Of a stretch of 64,000 bases of DNA, positions 34,296 through 43,368 are shown piece by piece. The position numbers were made by a program, and so were the translations under genes. The notes under the pieces are model-generated. The model was given only the letters and a program-made list of their open reading frames with translations. It searched no databases and had not been told where the DNA came from. Origin of the DNA: Theropithecus gelada. Taxonomy: Eukaryota; Chordata; Mammalia; Primates; Cercopithecidae. The stretch covers positions 146,833,832-146,897,831 of the forward strand of contig NC_037689.1 in assembly GCF_003255815.1 (NCBI RefSeq). Direction: 5' to 3'. Position 1 is the stretch's first letter. Every line of letters starts with the position of its first letter.

Positions 34296-37200
34296 AATAT
34301 CAGTTGTCAGGTCAGGTTCCACCTCCAGCTTCCAACTGTGTAAATCTGAGTGGGCCAAGACTTTGCATTCCCAACAAGCCCTCCCAGAAATTCTAAGGCA
34401 GGTAGTCCAGGACGCATACTTTGAAAACCCTGCCATCTTCCATTCACTATAGCTTGCCTGCCACAGCATTCATGTGGTAAGAGAAGGGCACGGTTCTGTG
34501 TGGAATATTCCAGAAAGAGCATTAGTCAATGTGTATTCTGCTCTCCAGGGAGAAAAGGTGATTGATGAGTCAGTGTGAGGATTCTAATTATGTGGTTGCT
34601 CTGCCCCTAAATCATGGCAAAGGAATGCCAGACATCACAACTGGATGGCACTGGCCATGATGGTGTCCCAGTTCCCTCTGCACCAAGGTCCTGCTCACCA
34701 AGCCACCCCCTGAGAGTGACAGCTAGCCAGGGTGGGCTTTTCCCACAAAGGGAACCTGCAAGTACCAGCAAACCAAGCATTCTGGGCTGCTCGGGAGTTG
34801 CTCATCACTCTACAATTAATGAGCTATCACCTAAATTAAACAGTATCCCCCTTGGTTAGGAATGGTCACCCAGGCTGCTTCCCCACCCGTGTCCACAAGC
34901 AACAAGTCACCAACTCTCTGGATATTCCCTTCTTTAGAAGGTAAGACACTGGCTGGGAGAGTTCTGATCCACGCAACACTGCCTGTGTCCTAAATACCTA
35001 TAGGACACCTCCACCCCAGCTCTTTGCCCGATAACTCACACAAAGAAAGCTCTTAATAAGACATTATAGATGGAGTTGTGTCTACTGAGAAGACTGGTTT
35101 CACCTATGACACTATGTCATCAGTGTCCAATACATCCTCCAACTATGTCCTTGATACCTGAAACTCCACAGGAATTGGGCCATATGGCACACTGATGTTT
35201 AAGGCTTGGACATCTTCCCGTTGCCTGATGTCCATCCAGGGGTTGTACGCCACAGGAGGTAGGCCATCAGGGACCTCGGAATCGGGGGCCAAGGTGATGT
35301 TCTCCAAGGGATACAACTTCTGAAATTCCTTGGGGAAAAACACAAAGCCACAAAGTTGTCACTGTTTTAGCAAAAGCACAAGGTTGTGGCTCTATTAGTA
35401 TCTATGCTGCCTTTTCTCTAAGCCTGTGATGCATTTACATGGTGGCTCACTAGCATTTCCCATGTGCTCATCCCTGACCTGGAAGTCCAGCCTTAAGTTA
35501 CTCCCATGAGATGCCAACGGCAATGAAATCATACGACTTCTGTTTCCTACAAACTGAGCAGCAACAGCTCTCTTCCTTCATACAAACAGATGCCCTTCTG
35601 TTCCTGTCCCCATCTCCTGCCTGGCTAGAAAAGTGTCATGAGGTGTTGGGTTCCCAAAATCACCCTCAGGTTCAGTAATTCACTAGGGGAACTCATAGGA
35701 TTCAGCATTTAGTCTCACTCACAGCTATGATTTATTACAGTAAAACACACTCAGCAAAGAAAAAAGGACATGAGACAAAGTCTAGAGGAAACTAGGCACA
35801 AGCTTCAAGTCCTCTTCCAGGGAAGTCACATAGGATACACTTACTTCTCCCAGCAATGAGTTGTGTGATAATACATGTGAAATGCTGCTAACTAGGCAAG
35901 CTCATTAAAGCCTCATTATCCAGTTTTTATTTGGGGCTGGTCAGGTAGGCATTGTCTGTCTGAAACATACCAAAATGCCAGACTCCCAGAAAAAAAAAAA
36001 ACAACAGGGGTTCATCATCAACCACAATGTTTGTCTAAACAGTTTAAGCATAGTAAGTCAATTCTGGGAGTAGTGGGAACACTCTGGAAATCAAAGTTCC
36101 CAGATGCCAGCCAAGGGCTAGACTTATAAGCAGGCCTTTCAAAGAATCACAGCCAGGTCAGCTTTGTTAACTGTTGTCTGCAAAGAGGCAGGAGAGGTGA
36201 ACCTCACAGCCTTCTTCTATCAAGGGGGCTGACAGCTCCTACTAGGAAGGCAAGATCCCCTGGGCCAATCAAAGCAAGATACCTGCAGCATCAAAAAGCA
36301 TACCGCTGGTCTCTACTCTCATTACATGTGAGGGGCATTCTCTGCAAAGTCAAAAGGATGGGATACTCAGGCCCTCATAAAACATGATAGGGAAAAATGG
36401 AAAAGGATTCTAAAACAGAAAAGACTACATGCTCTAAATGACATACAAGCAAGTACAGGATTTGAGGTTCCAAGAAGCAATGCAGTGCTTTGTGTTTACA
36501 CGATCTAACCTGACAGGCTCGGGGGAACAGGCAGTTTTTAAAGAGGGCTTCATATTCCCTGGGGCTGTTCTGCAAGGGCCATCCCTTATTACAGGCCTTG
36601 GCAGCCAGCTCTGATTCACTTCTCTGTGGTGATCTCGCCATCCAACCCAACATGTGCTTGATAAGTTCAAGGAAAGGAAATCAAATCCTTCAGTGGAGGG
36701 AAGTGGAAAGCCAAGCATTTCTTACAAGACTCTTACATGTTCTTGGCCTTGGCCTCTAAATCCCATCTTCACTCCACTGAGGACACTAGTGCCCATCAGG
36801 CATCCATGATGCCTGGGGATGGCAGGATGTGGCCACCTTCCCTGTGCAAATCCCTCCCTCAACAAACAACACAGCTGTGGTGGCTGTGCTGGATCAGCCT
36901 TCAACCAGCTCTTCACCTTGGGGTATCTGAAGGGGATGTGTGGCTTATGATACCCAACGGCCAGGAAGAAAGGACTGGCTGACGTTTTCATCTTTTCCAA
37001 CAACTGTATGGCTTGCTCAGTGCTCTGTTTGTCAGGCAAGGTGCCCTCGGGCACATCCACCACATCCACAGGGCAAAGCAGGTTGGCATGGAGTTCTCCG
37101 TCTGGCCCTCGACATGTCTTTCAAAACAAAATATATAACATCAGCTTTTTAAGTGCAAGAAATGGAAGCCATGAAGGCTACACACACAGATTTAATGTTC

Positions 37201-40200
37201 ACATAATCAGCCCTTCATGTGTTATTCAGACTGAACAGAGACATCAGAAGTAGAATTAAAACAGAAAAGTGTTTCTTGTTTTCCAGGCAGGGGCCAGAAA
37301 TCCACTAGCACTTAGTTTCTTGCCACTAATACTCTTTCTCCATATCATAACTAATTAAAAGAAACCCCAGTAGACTATTAAAAAAAATCCATCTCTAATT
37401 CAACAATAAAAAAATGCCAATTAAAAATGGGCAAAGGATTTGGATAGACACTTCTCCAAAGATGATATACAAATGGCCAATTGAACATGGAAATGTGGTT
37501 AACATCATTAGTCATTACGGAAATGCAAATCAAAACCACTTCACACCCAATAGGGTGGTTATAATTTTTTAAGATGGAAAATAACAAGTGTTGATGAGGA
37601 TGCAGAAAAATTAGAACCCTCTCACATTGCTGGTGGGAATGTAAAATAGTGCAGTCACTTTGAAAACCAGTCTGGCAATTCCTTAAACAGTTAAACATAG
37701 TTATTATACTGAAGAAAACGAAAAATATATGACCATAAGAACACTTGTACAAAAATGTCAAAGGCAGCACTATTTCTAATAGTCAAAAGTAGAAACAACC
37801 AAATATCCATCAAGTGATGAATTGATAAACAAAATGTGGTACAACAGACAATTATGTGGCCATAAAAAGGAATGAAAGGCTGGGTGCGGTGGCTCACACC
37901 TCTAATCCCAGCACTTTAGGAGGTGAGTGGATTGCCTGAGGTCAGGAGTTCGAGACCAGCCTGGCCAACCTGGTGAAACCCCATCTCTACTGAAAATACA
38001 AGCATTAGCTGGGTGTCGTGGCGGGCACCTGTAATCCCAGCTCTCAGAAGGTTGAGGCAGGAGAATCATCGCTTGAACCTGGGAGGTGGAGGTTGCAGTG
38101 AGCTGAGATAGCGCCATTGCACTCCAGACTGGGTGACAAGCGTGAAACTCTGTCTCAAAAAAAAAAAGAGGAATGAAGTACTAATTTATACTGTTATGTG
38201 GTTGAACCTCAAAAACAGAATCCTAAGTGAAAGAAGCCAGAAACAAATGGCTACATAGTGTATGACTCTATTTATACCAAATGGACAAAATACACAAATC
38301 CACAGAGACCAAAAATAGTTCAGTTGTTGTCCCAGGCTGGGTGCTGAGACAAAATGAGGAACAACTGGTAATGGGTACATGGTTTCTTTTGAGAGTGATA
38401 AAAATGGTCTAAGATCGATTTGGTGTAGCTGCACAACTCTGTGAGTATACTAAAAACCATTAAATTGTATACTTTAAAAGAGAGAGCATTATGGTATATG
38501 AACTCTATTTTAATTAAAAAATTAAAAAGAAAAAACATTTCAAATTACAAAGACAGGTTAAGGCTTGTAAATGACAGGGTCCCAGTCAACTTGATAAGGT
38601 GACAGTCCATGGAATTTCCAGATCTTCAGCTACACTAGGCACAGAATGAAACCTCCTGCTTTATTTCCCAAAGTAGACATGTTGGCCGTGAGACCAAAGT
38701 TAGTTTTGACCATGATGTGTATATCACAAAGACCAAGGGGCTATGTTAGCTGCTGTTCCATCTCAAAGAGTGTTGCTGCCTTTTCACAGCCCTGCCTTGC
38801 TCACCCCACCCTTGGGCAGGACAGCCCAGCACCCGCCTCAGACCACTTGTTCATCATCTATATATACGCAATTTGCAGCACTCGAGGGAGATTTAGTGTT
38901 GTCAGACCCGCCACTTTGAGAAGAAATGGGTAGGGGGGCAGTTAGGGCAGGGACCTGGCCTTCGTAAGTGAGGCCACTAAAAAGGAGCAAGATGGCTTCA
39001 GGGAATTAAGATGGGATCTTCCCTATTCAAGCCACAAGCCAAAGGCCAGAGCTCACAGTTTACACTGTATTCTGAAATGGAAAGCTGTCAGGAATTTAGA
39101 ACAATACCTTCCACCTCACCTCCAAACCCTCACCCTTCCCAACATGTTTACTAAAACCTCAGAGGTACATTTCATTTCTCAGTTCCCCAGTTGGTTTTCT
39201 GAGTTTCTTTAAATGTGGGTTTTAGTTTCATTTATATATTTGGGTTTCCTCTAAACCAAGATTTTCTTTGTAGGTTACTTTTTTTCATAATGCTCTAAAA
39301 ATTTAAAACCCCTATCAGATGTCTCAGCTGCTGAACATACACATTAGGTCTGAGACAGATACACGGCATGCCTCTCTCCCATTCTGGGCTAAGGCTCCTG
39401 GAGCTCAGCCTCTTTTCTCCCTCCCACGTCTCAGCATCTCCTAGTCTCATCCAGAGTGAGCATTGGGGAGCTATTCAATGATTCTGATACGTTAGAGCCC
39501 AAGGTTTTAGAACAAGTAACACCCACCAGCTTCTAGAATGAAGCCACTGCTCCTGTCGGGCCTAATGCTGAACTTACTTCTGTCAAGACATTATCACAAA
39601 TGAAACCCACAATTTTGCGGTATATAACCAGCTTCACAGAACATGCAGTATACCCAGTAGTTTATGTGACAAAGGAAAAAGTGGTTCCTCTTCAGAAATG
39701 TCCCTTTCACAGCCTTACCTTAGTGTTTTCATACTTCTCAGAGGAAGGATGATAAGGTGGAAAAGACCAGCTATATGGAGAATCATCGGTATGGTTAGAA
39801 GTTATCCCTTGGAAAAAAAAAAAAAAAAAAAGTTGTTAACACATGACAAAAAAGTTGTTAAAACATGACATAAAAAAAAAGTTGTTAAAACACTCCCCAT
39901 AACTAAAACTCTGTAAACAAAAGGGCAAGTGGAACCTCTCTTCTTCGGGGCTGTTTCCTCATCTATAAAAGTCCCCTCTAAAGCCAAACTCTCTAGTTTC
40001 TATTTGAGAACTGAGCATCTGACTTCCTGGTCCCTAAGCCCTAATGATTTGTGATAGGCTCTGTGGAAGGGACCCACAAGGACAAGAACAGTCAGCTCCT
40101 TAGAGCCCATGCTGAAACCTATGTCTCACCCTATGAAGGAGGCAGCAGAGGCATCAGCACCACCAGGGAGTTGATGGGGGCAGGAAGGGGAGGCTCAGGG

Positions 40201-42256
40201 AAGGTATGTGCCTTATCCGATGCTAACCAGATATTAGATAAGGCAGCCAGGACTCAAAACCATGTTTTAGAACTCCAAGTTCAAGTGCTCATTCATGAAG
40301 CAGAAACCCACCCTTAAGCTTAGTAGTTTATAGTTTAATTGGGAAGACAATATAGTAGTACTGGAAACCAAGGAAGGACTGCCAGCTTTCAGAAGCATCG
40401 AAGAGCCAAGTGGGGGATCCTCCAAGCACAGAGGTTATTGTGAGTCAGGTGAGGACTAGCAGGGAGGACTTCTAGAAGCCAGTAAGGCCTGTGAGGGATC
40501 TGAAGGGAAGCGCTGCCTATAGTGGTTAGCCAGGAGTGGAGGGGATCACAGGCAGAACCTCGCGAGAAAGCATCAGCAACAGTCACACAGTAGGACTCCA
40601 ATAGGGAGCACCAGAAGAGGCAGGAATGCAGAGAAAGAGGGCAGCGGGTGGAGGACCTATGAACACAGCAAGCACTGTGGAAAGAGCACACAGGAGGCCA
40701 ACCACCACAGGTCCAAATCCGGATGCTGCCTCTTAGCATCCCTGCAACCTCTGGCAAGCTACTTGACTCCCATGAGCCTCCATGTCTTCCTTGGGAAATG
40801 ATGATGATGATAAAAACCCACCTCGCTTGCTGTTGGGAGGATTAAAGGAGTGGCCAGCATGGTAAACGGTACATACCTGGCACTCAGTGGTGGCTACTGT
40901 CATCTTGAAGCAGGCCCAATGCTAACAGAAAAAGGTCTTGAGAACAAAGACTCAGCTGAAAAATGTGTTCCCACAAGGGCTGCCAGAAAAGGTTTATTCT
41001 CTGGGAAGGACATGGCGCTTAGAGCCTGATGCCAAAATCGAATCATCAGGAGGGAGGAAGTCAAGCAACATCACTCAGTCCTTGCCTGGCTTCCCCTCCC
41101 AAAGCACAATCTCCACCCTCTGCTGTGTTTCCTCCTCTCTCCAAAATCATCACTTCCCTGCAGCTGCATTCAGGCAAGGGGTGTGGTAATGAGAACAACA
41201 AACTGCAGAAAGTTCTCCTGACACTGGGCTTTTGGCTGTGCAATATGATTCGCGACAGGTTCACCTCTGAAACTGGCCTGACTTAGTAGAGCTGAATGTT
41301 ACTCTCAACCTGGGCTGACCAGCCTGACCAGCTGGGTTCCTGCAGAAGGCTGCCAGGCCTGCCAGTGTAACCACTGAGCAAAGGGAAAGAGACTGAAAAC
41401 ATTCAAGCCGTCATTCCCAAATGATAAGCATTATTGTCCCTATGGTGCTCTTGTCTTCCAATACTTTTTTCTCCATTTTTCTCAAATACTCATGCATTAC
41501 TTCTATAAATAAAAAGTTTTAAAGTTTGTTTGCTTTTCACTATCCCCATATTGGCATTAAAGATAGCCAGTTTATCAGGCAGCATTTGAGGTAAGGAATG
41601 TCCATCTCTGGCACCCTATAGTTCCTGGGTACCAGATTACACTCATCTTTCTGACTTAATTTCCAGAGTGGGTAGCAGCCCCCACCTAAGCACAGCCCCC
41701 TCACTGGGCAATCAGTTAGCAACAGCAATGCTGGCCACATGGGAGGCCCTCAGGTGTCCTCAACCCACCCCTAGGTTTACTGACAGGTACCCTGCAGGGA
41801 GGAGGGTGGGGCCCCAAGCTGGACTTCACCCAACATTGCCACCTCCTCAACCCGTGTCCTGCCTACCACCCAAGGAGCTGAAGGACCCAACAGCACACCC
41901 TCAGTGGTTTCTGAAAGGTAGCAAAGCTCTTTTTACCCTTTTCCACTTTGGGTGAGAACATGTAGCTGGGTTGACAAGTTGGTTTTTTAGAAAGGAAGCA
42001 CTGAATAGCAAGGCACTCGCCCAGCCAGAAGAGCGATCTGCAAAGACAGCCCCATCCCCAGGACGGGATTGCTGGATTCAGATACCACAAACCAAGAGAA
42101 CCCAGACTCTGAACATGGAGCAGTACCAGGGTGAAAGACTTTTCCCACCGACATGGTCACATAGCCATTCTCCTTGAAGTACTGGGGGATGGTGGAGAAG
42201 TTTCCAGCGTGCACCCTCCAGTAGGAGTTGAAGTCGTACAGGCGGGTGGTGTCAGG
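21253..42256 (-). CDS. IDS: Iduronate 2-sulfatase, exons 9 to 3 (5' end missing)
   Basis: IDS is a lysosomal sulfatase that removes 2-O-sulfate from iduronate at the ends of dermatan and heparan sulfate; its loss in human causes Hunter disease (MPS II). Seven exons on the minus strand have GT/AG ends, matching phases and sizes equal to human exons 4-9 (89, 201, 171, 127, 174, 473 coding bases). Using human numbering, residues 97-550 are visible. Active-site residues K135, H138, H229, D334, H335 and K347 are present, as are the glycosylation sites N115, N144, N246, N280, N325, N513 and N537. The formylglycine cysteine C84, the metal-binding D45/D46, the signal peptide and the promoter are absent because exon 3 runs into an N gap. 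No stop or frameshift is seen, so this looks like the functional gene, not the IDSP1 pseudogene. The missing part is most likely an assembly fault. Confidence 0.95.
22120..23215 (-). mobile_element. Old L1 (L1M) 3' fragment, split by an Alu
   Basis: The antisense L1 signature appears in order: GTACAGTTCAGTGGAATTAAG, TAATATTCCATTGTATGG, ATAGTGCTGCTATGAACATT and TTTTCCACAGTGGCTGTACC. It resumes after the Alu with AGCCATCCTAGTGGGTATG. The order fits one L1M copy in antisense orientation (sense to IDS transcription). Confidence 0.8.
22832..23129 (-). mobile_element. Alu element inside an old L1
   Basis: Antisense Alu with a TTTG-repeat tail, then AGACGGAGTCTAGCTCTGT and CTGACCTCGTGATCCACCC, ending GAGTCACCACACCCGGCC. 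It interrupts the L1M fragment, so it is the younger insertion. Confidence 0.93.
24588..24623. repeat. Perfect 14-bp hairpin
   Basis: CATTTCAGAGACAG (24588-24601) and its exact reverse complement CTGTCTCTGAAATG (24610-24623) are separated by the 8-nt loop TATACAAC. It lies in IDS intron 8. It may be a remnant of a palindromic transposon. Confidence 0.9.
25431..25604 (-). CDS. IDS: IDS exon 8
   Basis: The 174 bases follow the acceptor CTAG and end before the donor GTATAA. The exon encodes WALGEHGEWAK with active-site K347 and continues to MEPG. Visible changes from human (by memory) are I360M and Q389E. The frame is open. Confidence 0.96.
26435..26881. repeat. Direct duplication, copy 1 (447 bp)
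   Basis: It begins CTCTGTCTAACAGATGACGC and ends CCAGCTTGGAGATCAC. It is repeated at 26883-27329 with a period of 448 bases. The encoded minus-strand frame is identical over the 130 codons shared by both copies, so I see no base differences. Confidence 0.93.
26882..26882. other. Single N at contig junction
   Basis: One undetermined base lies exactly between the two identical copies, where the sequence of copy 2 predicts an A. A single N joining overlapping contig ends is a typical scaffold-joining artefact. Confidence 0.9.
26883..27329. repeat. Direct duplication, copy 2 (447 bp)
   Basis: This is the second copy of the block at 26435-26881. Unique sequence continues after it (CATTGTCCCTTTTAGATTC), so copy 2 probably carries the natural right flank and copy 1 the natural left flank. 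Confidence 0.93.
29212..29338 (-). CDS. IDS: IDS exon 7
   Basis: The 127 bases run from RKIRQSYF to the active-site motif TSDHG (D334, H335), and the donor GTAAGC follows. The sequon NST (325) is intact. I329V is the only change from human that I can see. Confidence 0.96.
29740..30195. repeat. Old interspersed repeat, family unresolved
   Basis: The phrases TGGGTGGCTTAAAACAACAG, GGAGGCTAGAAGTCCAAGAT, CATATTGGATCAGGAGCCCA and GACCTGATCTTAACTAATTAC occur in the order of a very common old mammalian repeat. I recognise the sequence but not its family name with certainty. Confidence 0.45.
32565..32675 (+). repeat. MIR SINE fragment
   Basis: GAATGGCACATTAAGGACTC, then TTAGTTAACTTGCCCAGAGT and CACACGGTTGATAAGGGGC form a MIR core and tail in sense orientation. 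Confidence 0.6.
33515..33715 (+). repeat. MIR SINE fragment
   Basis: CTGAAAATCTCTAAAGTAGG, TTTATAGAGAAGAAAACTCAG, GGCTCAGGGAGGTAACATGAC and GAATTTGAACCCACACTGC are MIR core blocks. Confidence 0.75.
33735..33935 (+). repeat. MIR SINE fragment
   Basis: GCTTTGGAGTTACAGTCCCTG, GTCAGCACACCTCTCATGCC, GAGTGTCCTCACCTAGACAAC and CCCTTCCTGGCACACAGTCC follow the MIR consensus order. This is a second copy adjacent to the one above. Confidence 0.75.
34218..34430 (+). mobile_element. MER5A-like hAT element with expanded T-run
   Basis: The start GCAGAGACTCTCAAACTTC and GAATCAGAATCACCTGGTG, and later TGCATTCCCAACAAGCCCTC and GCATACTTTGAAAACC, are MER5A blocks. An internal run of about 26 Ts (34266-34291) is not part of MER5A and looks like a later expansion or insertion. 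Confidence 0.6.
35158..35328 (-). CDS. IDS: IDS exon 6
   Basis: The 171 bases start in frame at EFQKLYP after the acceptor CCAAG and end at VEFQ before the donor GTATCA. Sequons NIT (246) and NIS (280) are intact. Changes from human (by memory) are P253S and D291E. Confidence 0.96.
35329..36916 (-). other. IDS: IDS intron 5
   Basis: The donor is GTGAAG and the acceptor CCAAG. About 600 bp of it resemble an old ERV-type LTR (35645-36240). Nothing else is recognised. Confidence 0.9.
35645..36240 (+). mobile_element. Old ERV-type LTR remnant
   Basis: The phrases TATGATTTATTACAGTAAAAC, CAGCAATGAGTTGTGTGATA, AGGCAAGCTCATTAAAGCC and CACAATGTTTGTCTAAACAG occur in the order of a familiar mammalian solitary LTR. 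No coding sequence is present and I do not name the family. Confidence 0.45.
36917..37117 (-). CDS. IDS: IDS exon 5
   Basis: The 201 bases run from TCRGPDGELH to PFRYPK, ending before the donor GTGAAG. The segment GYHKPHIP contains active-site H229. L189V is the only change from human that I can see. Confidence 0.96.
37376..38530 (+). mobile_element. Old L1 (L1M) 3' fragment, split by an Alu
   Basis: L1 ORF2 C-terminal sequence in sense order: ATGGGCAAAGGATTTGGATAG, GAAATGCAAATCAAAACCAC and TTGCTGGTGGGAATGTAAAA. After the Alu it continues with GTGAAAGAAGCCAGAAACAAA and AAATTGTATACTTTAAAAG. The two parts belong to one copy. Confidence 0.85.
37878..38167 (+). mobile_element. Alu element inside an old L1
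   Basis: A sense Alu from GGCTGGGTGCGGTGGCTCAC to the A-tail, lying within the L1M fragment. The short flanking repeat GGAATGAA (37869-37876 and 38170-38177) is a likely target-site duplication. Confidence 0.95.
39719..39807 (-). CDS. IDS: IDS exon 4
   Basis: The 89 bases encode GITSNHTDDSPYSW through EKYENTK, with the sequon NHT (144), and the donor GTAAGG follows. The only change from human that I can see is S142T. The acceptor lies beside an unusual triplicated T-rich module. Confidence 0.96.
39813..39893 (-). promoter_or_regulatory. Triplicated branch-point-like plus poly(T) module before IDS exon 4
   Basis: On the minus strand the unit GTTTTAACAAC followed by a T-run occurs three times, the last with 19 Ts directly before CCAAG and exon 4. 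Each unit contains TTAAC, which fits the loose mammalian branch-point pattern yUnAy. The intron therefore seems to offer three branch-site/pyrimidine-tract pairs. Use of each unit is inferred. Confidence 0.6.
40655..40905 (+). repeat. MIR SINE, nearly full length
   Basis: CACTGTGGAAAGAGCACACAG, CTGGCAAGCTACTTGACTCC, GAGCCTCCATGTCTTCCTTG and GGAGGATTAAAGGAGTGG match the MIR order from 5' to 3'. A short GATGATGAT repeat lies inside. Confidence 0.8.
42127..42256 (-). CDS. IDS: IDS exon 3, partial (5' part in gap)
   Basis: The 130 visible bases encode P97 to the first base of codon 140, including the sequon NFS (115) and active-site K135 and H138 in SVGKVFHPG. The donor is GTACTG. Human exon 3 is 178 bases, so 48 bases are missing, among them the CAPSR motif with the formylglycine-forming C84. 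The frame is open up to the gap. Confidence 0.95.
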
Positions 42257-42355
42257 NNNNNNNNNNNNNNNNNNNNNNNNNNNNNNNNNNNNNNNNNNNN
42301 NNNNNNNNNNNNNNNNNNNNNNNNNNNNNNNNNNNNNNNNNNNNNNNNNNNNNNN
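42257..42355. other. Assembly gap (99 N)
   Basis: There are 99 undetermined bases. The left side ends inside IDS exon 3 and the right side starts about 15-20 bases inside the usual 5' end of an L1. The gap size is probably nominal rather than measured. Confidence 0.98.
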
Positions 42356-43368
42356 GATGGCCGAATAGGAGCAGCTCCAGTCTTCAACTCCCAGCGCCAG
42401 CGACACAGAAGACCGGTGATTTCGGCATTTTCAACTGAGGTACTGGGTTCATCTCACTGGGGAGTGCCGGACGATCGGTACTGGTCAGCTGCTGCAGCCC
42501 GACCAGCGAGAGCTGAAGCAGGGCGAGGCATTGCCTCACCTGAGAAGCGCAAGGGGGAAGGGAATCCCTTTTCCTAGCCAGGGGAACTGAGACACACAAC
42601 ACCTGGAGAATCGGGTAACTCCCACCCCAATACTGCGCTTTGAGCAAACAGGCACACCAGGAGATCATATCCCACACCTGGCCGGGAGGGTCCCACACCC
42701 ACGGAGCCTCCCTCATTGCTATCACAGCAGTCTGTGATCTACCGGCAAGGCAGCAGCGAGACTGGGGGAGGGGCGCCCGCCATTGCTGAGGCTTAAGTAG
42801 GTAAACAAAGCTGCTGGGAAGCTCGAACTGGGTGGAGCTCACAGCAGCTCAAGGAAACCTGCCTGTCTCTGTAGACTCCACCTCTGGGGGCAGGGCACAG
42901 AAAACAATAACAAAGCAGCAGACACCTCTGCAGACGCAAACGACTCTGTCTGACAGCTTTGAAGAGAGCAGTGGATCTCCCAACACGGAGGTTGAGATCT
43001 GAGAAGGGACAGACTGCCTGCTCAAGTGGGTCCCTGACCCCTGAGTAGCCTAACTGGGAGACATCCCCCACTAGGGGCAGTCTGACACCCCACACCTCAC
43101 AGGGTGGAGTACACCCCTGAGAGGAAGCTTCCAAAGCAAGAATCAGACAGGTACACTTGCTGTTCAGAAATATTCTATCTTCTGCAGCCTCTGCTGCTGA
43201 TACCCAGGCAAACAGGGTCTGGAGTGGACCTCAAGCAATCTCCAACAGACCTACAGCTGAGGGTCCTGACTGTTAGAAGGAAAACTATCAAACAGGAAGG
43301 ACACCTACACCAAAACCCCATCAGTACATCACCATCATCAAAGACCAGAGGCAGATAAAACCACAAAG
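42356..43368 (+). promoter_or_regulatory. L1 5' UTR / internal promoter
   Basis: It begins with the YY1-type core GATGGCCG and has the GC-rich L1PA 5' UTR layout, ending in AAGACCAGAGGCAGATAAAACC before the ORF1 start; the flanking ATGGGGAAAAAG is the ORF1 start. Frames seen on the minus strand here (up to 152 codons) are unverified and not called as genes. Confidence 0.85.

Larger units (their letters stand above)
29339..35157 (-). other. IDS: IDS intron 6
   Basis: The largest visible intron, 5.8 kb, with donor GTATCA and an acceptor before exon 7. It holds an unresolved old repeat (29740-30195), several MIR pieces, a MER5A-like element with an inserted T-run, and a GGA-repeat patch near 32057-32075. 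The segment 30890-31380 could be part of an old LTR, but I cannot support that firmly. Confidence 0.85.
37118..39718 (-). other. IDS: IDS intron 4
   Basis: The donor is GTAAGG. It contains an old L1 fragment interrupted by an Alu (37376-38530). The stretch 38540-39710 is unassigned non-coding DNA. Confidence 0.9.
39808..42126 (-). other. IDS: IDS intron 3
   Basis: The donor is GTACTG after exon 3. Its 3' end carries the triplicated T-rich module (39813-39893) and a MIR lies at 40655-40905. The remainder is unassigned. Confidence 0.9.

Noticed and set aside
21253..42256. The possibility that this is the IDSP1 pseudogene rather than IDS
   Set aside because: Exons 4-9 are all present, with intact frames and splice sites; human IDSP1 lacks most of these exons.
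42384..43134. Minus-strand frames of 113 and 152 codons in the L1 5' UTR, considered as L1 antisense ORF0
   Set aside because: They do not match what I know of ORF0, and the start region is partly lost in the gap.
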